This document shows positions 1-9,105 of a DNA stretch of 64,000 bases, piece by piece. The DNA lies in assembly GCA_903833215.1 (NCBI GenBank), contig CAILEM010000067.1, forward strand, positions 62,001 to 126,000. The letters are read 5' to 3'. Numbering within the stretch: the stretch's first letter is position 1; every line of letters begins with the position of its first letter. The notes beneath the pieces were generated by a model, which worked only from the letters and a program-made list of their open reading frames with translations, was not told where the DNA came from and searched no databases. The position numbers were made by a program, and so were the translations under genes. Origin of the DNA: an uncultured Armatimonadota bacterium. Lineage in GTDB: Bacteria > Armatimonadota > Fimbriimonadia > Fimbriimonadales > Fimbriimonadaceae.

Positions 1-2
1 AT

Positions 3-476
3 ACCATTGGCAAGTCGATAGACATGGGCGGGATTGATGTCATCCCTGTCACCGAAATCACGGGAGGCTCGGAGCAGCGGACAACCTACTACCGAGTCGA
101 ATCCGATCAGGTCACGATCGTCGCGTACGACATCAACAAGCCATTGGCCGTCCCGATGCCGGTGCTGAAAGTGGGCACCGGCAAGGTCACATGGGACTAC
201 CAAGGAAACACAGGAACCGGAAATACGGGTGAACGCTACCTTGCCCATGGAGAAGCCAAAATGGCCGGGCAACGATCTATCCTGGGCAAGAAAGTGGATG
301 TCCTGATCGTCAAACTTGAGGCGGCGGTCGGCGGCGGTATGGCTGGGGTTACCTTTAGTCAAACCACCGTTTATGCGCGCAACATTGGCATGGTAGAGCA
401 GTCAACGATTCAAAGACTCGGGAAGAAGAAGATTGAAGCTTCGTATCACTTAGTGAGCATCGAAAAGGCTCCTTGA
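3..476 (+). CDS. hypothetical protein, C-terminal part (5' end outside window)
   Basis: The frame is open to the left edge of the window, so this is the 3' part of a longer gene; an internal ATG at 24 is unlikely to be the true start. The visible 157 residues are beta-rich, with alternating hydrophobic residues and motifs such as DMGGIDVIPV, TTYYRVESD and TTVYARNIGMVE. This pattern resembles secreted or periplasmic beta-sheet proteins of unknown function in which a repeated 'vYarGvGlVe' phrase closes the domain. No catalytic motif is visible. It ends 20 bases before rodA on the same strand and could be co-transcribed with it. I do not recognise a named family. Confidence 0.75.
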   Translation, partial: TIGKSIDMGGIDVIPVTEITGGSEQRTTYYRVESDQVTIVAYDINKPLAVPMPVLKVGTGKVTWDYQGNTGTGNTGERYLAHGEAKMAGQRSILGKKVDVLIVKLEAAVGGGMAGVTFSQTTVYARNIGMVEQSTIQRLGKKKIEASYHLVSIEKAP

Positions 477-496
477 TTCGGCCTGCGTGAAATTCT

Positions 497-1642
497 ATGG
501 CAAGCCTGACCCGAGAATCAGGATATGGTGTTGAGCAACGCCGAGGGCCCAGGATCGACTGGCTCTTGCTGTTGGCGACATGCATCCTGATTGTTGTCGG
601 CATGATGTCCCTCTACAGTGAAGGGGTTACTCATGATGGCGGAGCCAATTTTCGCACTCAACTCCGAAATACATTTATAGGCCTCGTGCCGTTCTCAATT
701 TTCGCCTTCACACCACCGCGTATTTGGATGCGGGCTGTGAATCTGATTTACTCCGTGAACGTGATCACGCTGATCACGGTACTTGTTCATGGCGCCCACA
801 AGAAAGGGGCCGAGCGATGGATTCAGCTTGGCCCAGTGCAATTTCAACCGAGTGAGATGGCGAAGATCCTCTTAGTTCTTACGCTAGCGGCGTTCTACGC
901 CAAGCGCCAAGACTCTATCCAAAAGCCGTCAACCTTTGGTCTTGGGATACTCCATACCCTCGTGCCGGTCGTCCTGTGCCTCCTACAGCCTCACCTTGGG
1001 GCAGCGATGGTGTTGACCGTGATCTGGTTTGGCGTCTCGCTGGTTGCTGGCGTGCCCACGAAGTTTCTCGCCACCGCCATCGCTGTTCTTGTAGCGTTGG
1101 GTGCATTCATGGTTGCAGCTATATCGATTCCCAATGCTCCCAAGTTCCTGCACGCCTACCAAATTCAGCGACTGCTGGGAATCACCAGCAACGATCCTAA
1201 GGGCAAAGGATGGCAAACGAACCGTGCCGAGATTGCGTTCGGTGTCGGCGGAATCGCAGGCACGGGATACCTTCAGGGCGAACAGAAAGCTGGTCATTTC
1301 ATCCCAGAGCAACACGATGATTTCATCTTTACCGTCGTCGGTGAAGAAGGTGGTCTTGTCGGTTGCACCCTCGTACTCATTGCATACGGCTTCTTCTTCT
1401 ATCGCCTATGGCTTGTGATGTTTTTTGCCTCCGATCCGTTCTATAAATCGATCGTCGCAGGTCTATTTTCGGCACTGGGCTTTCACATGTTTGTCAACAT
1501 CGCGATGGTACTCCACATCATGCCCGTCGTGGGCCTGTGGCTTCCCTTCTTGAGCTATGGAGGGACCGCGATGTGGATGTGTATGTCCTGTGTTGCTCTT
1601 GCCCTCTCAATCAAAGGTAGGGAAAAACCACTTCTCTTTTAG
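497..1642 (+). CDS. rodA: rod shape-determining protein RodA (SEDS peptidoglycan glycosyltransferase)
   Basis: This 381-residue polytopic membrane protein belongs to the SEDS family (RodA/FtsW/SpoVE), which polymerises lipid II into glycan strands together with a class B penicillin-binding protein during side-wall growth. The diagnostic motifs are WIQLGPVQFQPSEMAKI at about residues 112-128, the large loop motif IPEQHDDFIFTVVGEEGG at about 269-286, and the C-terminal PVVGLWLPFLSYGGTAM. About ten hydrophobic segments are visible. The HDDFIF wording and the PVVGLWLPF ending favour RodA over FtsW. The start ATG has no obvious ribosome-binding site. No mreBCD or pbp2 gene lies inside the window; they may lie to the left. 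Confidence 0.93.
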   Translation: MASLTRESGYGVEQRRGPRIDWLLLLATCILIVVGMMSLYSEGVTHDGGANFRTQLRNTFIGLVPFSIFAFTPPRIWMRAVNLIYSVNVITLITVLVHGAHKKGAERWIQLGPVQFQPSEMAKILLVLTLAAFYAKRQDSIQKPSTFGLGILHTLVPVVLCLLQPHLGAAMVLTVIWFGVSLVAGVPTKFLATAIAVLVALGAFMVAAISIPNAPKFLHAYQIQRLLGITSNDPKGKGWQTNRAEIAFGVGGIAGTGYLQGEQKAGHFIPEQHDDFIFTVVGEEGGLVGCTLVLIAYGFFFYRLWLVMFFASDPFYKSIVAGLFSALGFHMFVNIAMVLHIMPVVGLWLPFLSYGGTAMWMCMSCVALALSIKGREKPLLF

Positions 1643-1717
1643 CGACGTCATCGCCGTTCGTTCCGTCGAAACGAAGCGCAGCGGTGAGACTCGACTTCGG
1701 ATGAGTAACATAACCTT

Positions 1718-3154
1718 ATGCTTGCCCTAGCGATGACGTCGCTCTTCCTGGTTCAACATACGACGCTTGCGTCTGGACGTCTATTGGACCCCAAACACCG
1801 GTTGGGTCCAGGTTCCTATGTCGGCGCGGGTGTGGATGGCAAGCCGGTCATCATCGTTCGTGGTCAGGATTTTACGCTTGATCTGACCGCTCGCACCCTG
1901 ACCGCAGTCCATACAAATGGTCAACAGCAAGACTCCTATGAAGGAATTGGCATCCTGTTGGATTCGTGCAAGAACGTTACGCTCAAGAATGTAAAAGTCA
2001 CCGGTTTTCGAACGAATATCGTGCTCAAAAACTGCACAAACGTTCACATCCTTGGTTCTGAAGCGGACCAAAGCCGAGCCATTCGGATGAGCCGAGACGG
2101 AAAGCCAATCGACACATTTCTCAATCTCCGCAGCGTAGACGCTTGGCGTAAATACGGTGCCGGTATATGGCTAGAAAACTGTAGCCAATGCACGATAGAG
2201 CATTCCAAAGCCTCACGAGCCCAAAACGGAATTGTGCTCGTGAATACCAACTACACGACCCTCTTCGACAACGAGTGTTCGTGGAACGGTGGATGGGGAA
2301 TCGCCCTTTGGCATGCCGAGAGAAATACGATTGCGTGGAATCACGCCGACTTCTGCAATCGACCATGGGCAGGTGGCTGGGGTGGTGACGCAGCAGGTGT
2401 TGTCTTGGCCAACCTTTCGTACTCCAACCAGATTATTTGGAATTCATTTACTCACGGAGGGGATGGATTCTTCATGACAGATGGCCTTGACGGAGGATTC
2501 AACAAGGTCAAAAAGACTTACGACTTCAGCACGGGTTCGAATAATAATTTCGTCGCCCACAACGATGGCTCCTGGTCATCGAATAACGCTTTTGAAGGAA
2601 CATATTCGACGAGCACCCTCTATTACGGAAATATCGCCGAAGAGTCCAACTACGGGTTCTGGCTGGGTTTCTCAGACAATTCCTTCTTGTTTGACAACGA
2701 AATACGCCGAAATCGAACGGATGGTGTGGCAATTGGACAGGGTCGAAGCGCGATGATCTTTCGGAATCGGATCAACGGAAATCAGAGTGCTGGAGTGCAT
2801 CTGTGGTCAGAAGGTGGCCCCGCAGAACTTGCTAAGCCATCCGCATACAACCGCGTCTATGAAAACCAGATTTCTGAAAGTAAATTTGCAGTTCAGGCGG
2901 AACGATCCCAGTATCTCTTTGTGGCTGGCAATACGGTCCGAGACGCCCAACTGGCACCCAAAATGAACAGCACTATGCCTCCGCGATCGGAAGTTCTTCG
3001 TCTTTCAAACTGGCGACATTCAGGCACCGCACGACGAATCGACTCATGGCAGGCAAAGCGCCCCAAAACATGGGAGTTCTACCGCGATACTTCGGGTCTC
3101 AAGGGACAAGATGCTTTGACACTGGGCGAATTCACGCCCGCACCCAAAAAATAG
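1718..3154 (+). CDS. secreted right-handed parallel beta-helix protein (NosD/pectate-lyase-like fold)
   Basis: The 478-residue product begins with a short hydrophobic signal segment (LALAMTSLFLVQ) and then shows repeated beta-helix rungs: runs such as NVTLKNVKVTG, NVHILGSEADQS, CTIEHSKASRAQNGIVLVN, TTLFDNECSWNGGWGIAL and FLFDNEIRRNRTDGVAI. This periodic N-x-(I/L)-x-x-N phrase is typical of NosD/PbH1 repeats found in carbohydrate-active and surface proteins. I cannot assign a substrate: no clear pectate lyase Ca-binding or catalytic Arg pattern stands out. Secretion to the cell surface or exterior is inferred. It lies between rodA and ftsK on the same strand and appears to be an independent gene. 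Confidence 0.82.
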   Translation: MLALAMTSLFLVQHTTLASGRLLDPKHRLGPGSYVGAGVDGKPVIIVRGQDFTLDLTARTLTAVHTNGQQQDSYEGIGILLDSCKNVTLKNVKVTGFRTNIVLKNCTNVHILGSEADQSRAIRMSRDGKPIDTFLNLRSVDAWRKYGAGIWLENCSQCTIEHSKASRAQNGIVLVNTNYTTLFDNECSWNGGWGIALWHAERNTIAWNHADFCNRPWAGGWGGDAAGVVLANLSYSNQIIWNSFTHGGDGFFMTDGLDGGFNKVKKTYDFSTGSNNNFVAHNDGSWSSNNAFEGTYSTSTLYYGNIAEESNYGFWLGFSDNSFLFDNEIRRNRTDGVAIGQGRSAMIFRNRINGNQSAGVHLWSEGGPAELAKPSAYNRVYENQISESKFAVQAERSQYLFVAGNTVRDAQLAPKMNSTMPPRSEVLRLSNWRHSGTARRIDSWQAKRPKTWEFYRDTSGLKGQDALTLGEFTPAPKK

Positions 3155-3175
3155 CACGTCTGAGAAATACCACGC

Positions 3176-3181
3176 TATAAT
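3176..3181 (+). promoter_or_regulatory. candidate -10 element upstream of ftsK
   Basis: A perfect TATAAT lies 40 bases before the preferred ftsK start at 3222. It overlaps the alternative upstream ATG at 3180, which argues against that ATG if the element is real. No good -35 hexamer is found at 16-18 bases, so the call is tentative. Confidence 0.4.
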
Positions 3182-3221
3182 GCTGGTAGCGCCACGGATT
3201 GGCGTCAAAAGCAGGTCAAGG

Positions 3222-5495
3222 ATGAAGGTTAGCACCAGGCAGCAGCCCATTGCGGCAAAAGTGCGAGGTGAGGTCGTGCGCTCACATCGTCGTTTCGATA
3301 TCGCCGGGATACTCCTGTTTGCGATTGCGATAGTCATCGTTGTCGCCCTCTTGTCCCGTGATTCCGGCTTAATCGGCTCAACACTTGGGGATTTCTGCCG
3401 CATGATGTTTGGCAAGGGAGCATGGACCGCTCCTCTGCTTTTCGCCACCGGAGCCGTATGCCTCATCAAGGGCGAGTCGCCGAGCATCACACACCTCACT
3501 TGGGGTGCCACCTTGATTTTCCTCGCGCTCATCGGCGCACTTGCCTCAACGGTGACTGACAACTATTTTGATCCGCAGGCAATTAAGGCCAGTGGCGGAT
3601 ATTTGGGTGCAATTGTTGGGTGGGGATTCGCATCTCTCTTTGGTAGCGCAAAACCCGTGGCACTATCCGCACTCGGTCTTATTGGTGTTGTGCTGTGCGT
3701 TGATGTGCCGATCCGGGTCATGCTTGCCTCGACCAAAAAGACAGCTGTCACGATCAAGGAACGCACGCGGGAAATCACTATAGATCGACCAAAGCCCGTG
3801 CAGACGCCGGAAGAGAGAGTCAAAACCATCCGCAAGGGGTTAGAAGCAGCGTCTGTTGAAAAGCCTCGACGAGCCAAGTCGATCGTGATGGAGGATCCTG
3901 ATCCAGATCCCGTCCACGAACCAGTTGCGATTCAAGAGGCGAAGGCTGCCAAGAAGGCTGCGGTTGTGCGTGAAACCTTACAGGGCAGCTCGCCGACGCT
4001 TTCCAACGACATGCCAACTCCGAAAGAGGGCTACGACCTCCCTCCGATTAGCCTGCTTGCTGAAGCTGTCCTTAATCCGAAGCGCAGCCAAGTAGAGATG
4101 CAGAAAAACATCGAGACGCTTGAAGGCACCCTTGAGCAGTTCGGCATTGATGCAAGCGTCGTCGAAGTTGCCACGGGTCCAACCGTAACACGTTACGAGA
4201 TTCAACTCGGGCCGGGAATTCGAGTGGCTCGAATTACGGCATTGGCCGATAACATCGCGATGGATCTCGCGGCATCACAAGTCCGTGTCGAAGCTCCAAT
4301 CCCGGGTAAAGCTGCTATCGGTGTTGAAGTTCCTAACTCCTCGCCGTCGGTCGTCACTTTGCGAGAGCTTTGCGAGTCTCCCGACTTTAGGAACCATCCT
4401 TCACGACTCTGTGTCGCGCTCGGCAAAGACGTTAGTGGCGTCAATAAATACGCGGACCTCACCAAGATGCCTCACCTGTTGATCGGTGGTGCAACGAACT
4501 CTGGAAAGTCGATTGGCTTGGCAACGCTCATCACCAGCCTTTTGATGCGTAACACGCCAAAAGACGTGCGGCTCGTGATGATCGACCCCAAGCGTGTTGA
4601 ATTAACGCTTTTCGACCACGTGCCTCACCTGATGTGTCCCGTCATCAAAGATGTCAAAGAGGCAGCTGGTGTTTTGCGAGCCGTCTGGCGAGAAATGGAC
4701 CGTCGATACGACATGTTCAGTAACGAAGGCGTGCGAAACATTGACGGGTGGAACGCCAAAGCATCCTTCCAAGATCGCATGCCTTACATCGTTGTCATCA
4801 TCGATGAGCTCGCTGACCTCATGATTCAGTGCGGAGCTGAAGTTGAAACGACAATTGTTCGACTTGCTCAGTTGGCTCGCGCCGTAGGTATCCACTTGGT
4901 TATCGCCACGCAGCGCCCAAGTGTTGATGTTATTACCGGAATCATCAAGGCGAACATCCCTTCGCGAATAGCGTTTAGCGTTGCCTCCCAAATCGACTCA
5001 AGAACGATTCTAGATTCGAAGGGTGCCGAAAACCTCATCGGAAAAGGAGACATGCTGTTCCAGCCAATTGATGCGATCAAGCCAGTCCGCGTCCAGGGCT
5101 GCTATGTCTCTGAAAAGGAGATCGATGCCATCTGTAAGTTCTGGAGATCCCAGCAACAGCCGGAGTACGTTCTCAATGCCGTTGATGAGGCGGCCCATGA
5201 TGGAGCCAAAGAGGGCGGTGATTTTGGAGAAGAAGTCGACCCATTCTGGGAAGACGCTATACGCTGGGTTGTAGACCGTGGTCAGGCTTCAACCTCCATG
5301 CTTCAGAGGAAGTTCTCGATTGGATTTCAGCGCGCCTCACGCCTGCTCGATATGATGGAGGAGCGTGGAATCGTAGGTCCAAGGGATGGACCTCGCCCAC
5401 GCGAAGTTCTTGTGAACATCATGGACGTCGACGCGCTCTTCGGAGTGGTTCCTCGCTATGATGTTGGAAGGACGATTGACGATGATCCGGAATAG
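3222..5495 (+). CDS. ftsK: DNA translocase FtsK/SpoIIIE
   Basis: The 757-residue product is a septal ATP-driven DNA pump that clears chromosome termini during division. About four N-terminal membrane segments lie within residues 25-170, followed by a charged linker to about 270, then the alpha/beta motor. Walker A is GGATNSGKS near residue 421, Walker B is YIVVIIDELADL near 521, and the conserved MIDPKRVEL, IATQRPSVDVITG and RIAFSV(A)S..DSRTI blocks are all present. The last ~85 residues (FWEDAIRWVVDRGQAS... RASRLLDMMEERGIVGP) are the winged-helix gamma domain that reads orientation sequences. I prefer the ATG at 3222 over 3180 because the latter overlaps a TATAAT and adds an atypical N-terminus. 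Confidence 0.96.
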   Translation: MKVSTRQQPIAAKVRGEVVRSHRRFDIAGILLFAIAIVIVVALLSRDSGLIGSTLGDFCRMMFGKGAWTAPLLFATGAVCLIKGESPSITHLTWGATLIFLALIGALASTVTDNYFDPQAIKASGGYLGAIVGWGFASLFGSAKPVALSALGLIGVVLCVDVPIRVMLASTKKTAVTIKERTREITIDRPKPVQTPEERVKTIRKGLEAASVEKPRRAKSIVMEDPDPDPVHEPVAIQEAKAAKKAAVVRETLQGSSPTLSNDMPTPKEGYDLPPISLLAEAVLNPKRSQVEMQKNIETLEGTLEQFGIDASVVEVATGPTVTRYEIQLGPGIRVARITALADNIAMDLAASQVRVEAPIPGKAAIGVEVPNSSPSVVTLRELCESPDFRNHPSRLCVALGKDVSGVNKYADLTKMPHLLIGGATNSGKSIGLATLITSLLMRNTPKDVRLVMIDPKRVELTLFDHVPHLMCPVIKDVKEAAGVLRAVWREMDRRYDMFSNEGVRNIDGWNAKASFQDRMPYIVVIIDELADLMIQCGAEVETTIVRLAQLARAVGIHLVIATQRPSVDVITGIIKANIPSRIAFSVASQIDSRTILDSKGAENLIGKGDMLFQPIDAIKPVRVQGCYVSEKEIDAICKFWRSQQQPEYVLNAVDEAAHDGAKEGGDFGEEVDPFWEDAIRWVVDRGQASTSMLQRKFSIGFQRASRLLDMMEERGIVGPRDGPRPREVLVNIMDVDALFGVVPRYDVGRTIDDDPE

Positions 5496-5604
5496 CAAAT
5501 CACTTCAATAGTCGGCAGGTATTATTACTAGTTTTAATTCTTCATCCTTGCTTACATCCACAATACAGTAATTAAACAAGATCTAGGGCCCAAAATAGAC
5601 CTAT

Positions 5605-5616
5605 CCTTAATTAAGG
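5605..5616. promoter_or_regulatory. 12-bp perfect palindrome in the ftsK-diguanylate cyclase gap
   Basis: CCTTAATTAAGG sits in the AT-rich 174-base gap between ftsK and the diguanylate cyclase gene, 54 bases before the latter's start. It could be an operator for that gene, but a single palindrome in AT-rich DNA may be chance. Nothing else is evident in the gap. Confidence 0.2.
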
Positions 5617-5669
5617 GATCGGCCAACCGAGCCGAAGTCACTAATTGAGACTTTTCTCTTTTTGGCCCG

Positions 5670-7910
5670 ATGGACATAAACCGTCTGCTTTGCAATGCTG
5701 CGAGCCCTTACTTAGTTGGATTATTCCACTCAAGTATGCGTGTCGGTGCTGATGCGTGTCGAAGTAGCGCTATCCCTACCTATCTCAAAGACCTCGGTTG
5801 TATTGGCGCATGGTGCTATGAGATAAAGACACCACGGTGGACACTATCACCCTCGCTAAGTGCCCTAACGAATGTTCCTTCTTCAATCGTGGGTGAGGGG
5901 GATCAAACAGACGACTGCCCGGACTTTGTTCATCACGGCGACAGGGCTGCATTCTTGGATGCGATCCACACAAAAATTAACGGCTCCGGTCTTGGCGAGA
6001 TTGCCCATCGGCTTGTGTTATCAGACCACCGTGTCATCCACGCTAAGTCAATCCTCTACCGTGAGAGCCAGGATGATGCTGGGAAATGGCTTGTCTGCGC
6101 AATCTTCGATACGACGAACGAATGCAACGCGGATCGCCGAATTAGGGCACTCGCAGAGATGCCCGAAAATTCAGGTGTGGACAGTCATGATGTCCAGTTC
6201 GATTGGGATCTACAGACGAGCGGAATACAGGTAGGTGCGTCCGCAGCTCGATATCTCGGCTTGAACGCGACGCTATCGGACCATACCTTTGCCAGCCTCT
6301 TCTCCCTTGTGCACCCTTCAGATCGCGACAGAGTTTCAGCTTGCCTCACTGATCACCTAAGAGGCACCAAGACTGTCCTAAAAGTTGGAGCTCGGGTTCG
6401 ACTTGCCGAGGGTCACTATCAATGGGTGACGATCCACGGAAATACTGTTCGAAATGGAGCGGGGCAACCCGTTCGGTTTGTGGGACACGTCGCCGATGTC
6501 AACGAAAGTAAACAATCTGAACTCTCACTGAAGGAGACCGAGGAGTGGCTTCGGGGTGCCGTCGAGAGTAGCTTTGACGCCATTCAAATCCTACGAAGTA
6601 TTCGGAACGAGGCGGGGGCCATTGTTGACTTTGAGATCCTTGAGCTAAACAAAGGGGTTGAGCGCCTACTTGGCAAGAACAGGAGTGCGTTGATTGGTGC
6701 TCGCTTCTTTGAGATCAGCCCGAATATGAGAAGCGGAGACTTTGAGAAGTTTGTGCGGGTAGTCGAATCTCGCATTCCATTTGAAGAGGAACGCATTCAG
6801 TCGTTTGTTTCTCAGGGCGCTCGTTGGATCCACATTCAGGGGGTGCCTGTCGGAGACGGTATTTCTATCTCGATCGCCGATATCACAACTCGGAAAGAGG
6901 ACGAGCGAGTGCTTCTAGACAGCCAGAGGTTCATCGAAAAACTGGCGCTATCACTTCCGGAGTTTGTCTACTTGGTAGACGCTCAGGAAACCACAATTAC
7001 TTACCAAAATCGCGACTTCCTCGCTCACCTCGGTTATCCCTCGGGAATGTTCGCTAAGGGCCTACTATCACTCTGCGAACTCATTCATCCGGACGACCAG
7101 CCAGCAAGAGACGCCCATCGACAGGCAATTGCGTCTTCCAAAGGAGACGGTGTCGTCGAAACGACCTGTCGACTGCGCACCGCCGCTGATGAGTGGCGCT
7201 GGTATCAAATTAGGTCAGTTGTTTTCCGTCGGAATAATTTGGGAGAACCCATTGAGATCATCCGGACAATCCACGATGTCACCGCCCAGATGGAGAGCGA
7301 ACTAGAGCTCAAAGAGCGTGTTAAGCAACTAAGGAAGGTGCAATCAGACCTCCATGAGCGTCAAGCCCAACTAGAAGAGCTCAATTCTCGACTCGCGGCA
7401 CTCGCCACAACTGACGGGCTCACTGGATTGTATAACTACCGTGCTTTCCAGGAGAAACTTGACGAGGAGGTGCGTCGTTCTAAGCGTTATGCTTCTCCAC
7501 TCGCGGTTGTGTTTGCGGACGTTGACGACTTTAAGGCCTTCAATGACCGTTTCGGTCATCCCGCCGGAGACGAGCGCCTTCGAGATTTCGGAGCCCTTTT
7601 GAAGGACTGCTCTCGCGACTCTGACTTCGTTGCTCGATATGGCGGCGAAGAGTTCGCGATTATTCTCAGCAATACGAATTCCGAGGAGGCAGCAACCTTT
7701 ACCCGACGAGTCATAGATCGCCTCAATAAAGATACGACCGCCAAGCGAATCACCGCAAGTTTTGGATGTGTCCAACTCGAGCCGAGTGACTTTAGCAAGG
7801 AAGATCTCCTACACCGAGCGGACGACTGTCTCTACACCGCCAAGGGGCAAGGCAAGAACCGCATCGTCACCGCCGACGGAAAGGCTATTACAGCTGGAAA
7901 GAACAATTAG
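5670..7910 (+). CDS. PAS-domain sensor diguanylate cyclase (4 PAS + GGDEF)
   Basis: The 746-residue protein makes cyclic di-GMP from two GTP. Four PAS-like modules are visible at roughly residues 45-150, 175-280, 285-405 and 410-545; the second and fourth end in PAC-type phrases (QWVTIHGN..VRFVGHVADVNE; WRWYQIRS..EIIRTIHDVTAQ). A coiled coil (about 545-575) leads into a GGDEF domain starting TTDGLTGLYNYRAF. The active-site signature is GGEEF near residue 657, and an RDSD inhibitory I-site lies exactly five residues before it, so feedback inhibition by product is likely. No transmembrane segment or EAL domain is present, so it is probably a cytoplasmic sensor. The ligand is unknown. The ATG at 5670 lacks a clear Shine-Dalgarno sequence. 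Confidence 0.93.
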   Translation: MDINRLLCNAASPYLVGLFHSSMRVGADACRSSAIPTYLKDLGCIGAWCYEIKTPRWTLSPSLSALTNVPSSIVGEGDQTDDCPDFVHHGDRAAFLDAIHTKINGSGLGEIAHRLVLSDHRVIHAKSILYRESQDDAGKWLVCAIFDTTNECNADRRIRALAEMPENSGVDSHDVQFDWDLQTSGIQVGASAARYLGLNATLSDHTFASLFSLVHPSDRDRVSACLTDHLRGTKTVLKVGARVRLAEGHYQWVTIHGNTVRNGAGQPVRFVGHVADVNESKQSELSLKETEEWLRGAVESSFDAIQILRSIRNEAGAIVDFEILELNKGVERLLGKNRSALIGARFFEISPNMRSGDFEKFVRVVESRIPFEEERIQSFVSQGARWIHIQGVPVGDGISISIADITTRKEDERVLLDSQRFIEKLALSLPEFVYLVDAQETTITYQNRDFLAHLGYPSGMFAKGLLSLCELIHPDDQPARDAHRQAIASSKGDGVVETTCRLRTAADEWRWYQIRSVVFRRNNLGEPIEIIRTIHDVTAQMESELELKERVKQLRKVQSDLHERQAQLEELNSRLAALATTDGLTGLYNYRAFQEKLDEEVRRSKRYASPLAVVFADVDDFKAFNDRFGHPAGDERLRDFGALLKDCSRDSDFVARYGGEEFAIILSNTNSEEAATFTRRVIDRLNKDTTAKRITASFGCVQLEPSDFSKEDLLHRADDCLYTAKGQGKNRIVTADGKAITAGKNN

Positions 7911-7935
7911 CCTCTTTGCGGGGTAAAAGCCCTAC

Positions 7936-9087
7936 ATGGTGTTGCTTGCCTCCCTCGCCTTGCTTATTCAAAGTCCTCAAGACCTTGCCCATCTGGTGGA
8001 CACCAACCACCTTCGCCAGTTCATTGGGCATCTGTCGGCAATGCCCAATCGAAACACCAATAACGACTCGCTGAAGGAGGCTGCGGCATACATCGCCGAC
8101 GAGTATCGAAAGATTCCAGGGCTGCAGGTCGAGGTCATGAAGTACATGATTCCAAAGGGCCAACGTATACCAGTTCAAAAGGAGGTAGTCGAGGTAATAG
8201 CCACGCTCCCTGGGGAAACCGACCATCGGATCATTGTTGGCGGTCATTTTGACTCGATCAACATGCAACAGGTATCAGATCTAGGTGCCATCGCACCAGG
8301 GGCAAATGACGACCTGAGCGGAACCGCGCAGGCAGTCGAGTGTGCGCGATTGTTGGCGAAGGCCAGATGGAAAAACACACTTGTTTTCGTGGCGTTTAGC
8401 GGTGAAGAACAGGGACTATTTGGCTCACGTGCCCTTGCCAAGCGCGCAAAGTCAGAAGGCTGGAAAATCGATGCTGTCCTCAGTAACGACATCGTAGGGT
8501 CTAGCCAAAGCCTGAACGGCCAATCCGACAAACACCACGTACGTCTATTCAGTGAAGACAGCAGCACTCACAATAGCCGAGAGCTAGCACGGTTTGTTGA
8601 GTGGAACTCACGCGGCAAGATACGCGGATTTTCACCGATTTTGGTCTTCAGGAAAGACCGATTTCAACGGGGTGGGGATCATTCCTCTTTCAATGCCGAG
8701 GGTTACTCAGCCGTTCGTTTGACGGAGGATTTCGAGGAGTTCACTCGCCAACATACGAAGGACGATTTGCTCGAATACGTTGACTTCAACTACCTGGCCA
8801 ACGTCGCTCGGCTCAACCTGATTAGCGCAGCGAGCTTGGCGAACGCCGACGCGGCCCCTGAGGACGTACGGATGGCACCGAAGCAAGCACACGACACGAT
8901 TCTCAGGTGGACGCCAGCTACTGGCAAGAAATACACCATCTATTGGCGCGAGACCAGTTCCCCTATCTGGAAAGCCTCACGCGTCGTCGATGCTGGGAAA
9001 GGCGAAGCCACGATCGAAAAGGTCAATAAAGATGACTTCTTTTTTGCGGTAGGCGCAGTGGGTGGAATTCCCGTCGAAGCTAAATAA
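7936..9087 (+). CDS. M28 family zinc aminopeptidase, probably exported
   Basis: The 383-residue protein carries the full di-zinc ligand set of peptidase family M28: GGHFDS near residue 101 (His, first ligand), ANDDLSG (bridging Asp), SGEEQGLFGS (catalytic Glu and ligand Glu), SNDIVG (Asp) and GGDHSSF (His). It would release N-terminal amino acids from peptides. A short hydrophobic N-terminus (MVLLASLALLIQ) suggests export. The last ~80 residues (ILRWTPATGKKYTIYWRETSS) resemble a fibronectin-like beta domain found after many secreted M28 enzymes. It starts 25 bases after the cyclase gene and converges on the S41 peptidase gene 18 bases downstream. Confidence 0.92.
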   Translation: MVLLASLALLIQSPQDLAHLVDTNHLRQFIGHLSAMPNRNTNNDSLKEAAAYIADEYRKIPGLQVEVMKYMIPKGQRIPVQKEVVEVIATLPGETDHRIIVGGHFDSINMQQVSDLGAIAPGANDDLSGTAQAVECARLLAKARWKNTLVFVAFSGEEQGLFGSRALAKRAKSEGWKIDAVLSNDIVGSSQSLNGQSDKHHVRLFSEDSSTHNSRELARFVEWNSRGKIRGFSPILVFRKDRFQRGGDHSSFNAEGYSAVRLTEDFEEFTRQHTKDDLLEYVDFNYLANVARLNLISAASLANADAAPEDVRMAPKQAHDTILRWTPATGKKYTIYWRETSSPIWKASRVVDAGKGEATIEKVNKDDFFFAVGAVGGIPVEAK

Positions 9088-9105
9088 CAGTCCTTACCAG
9101 AGCTT

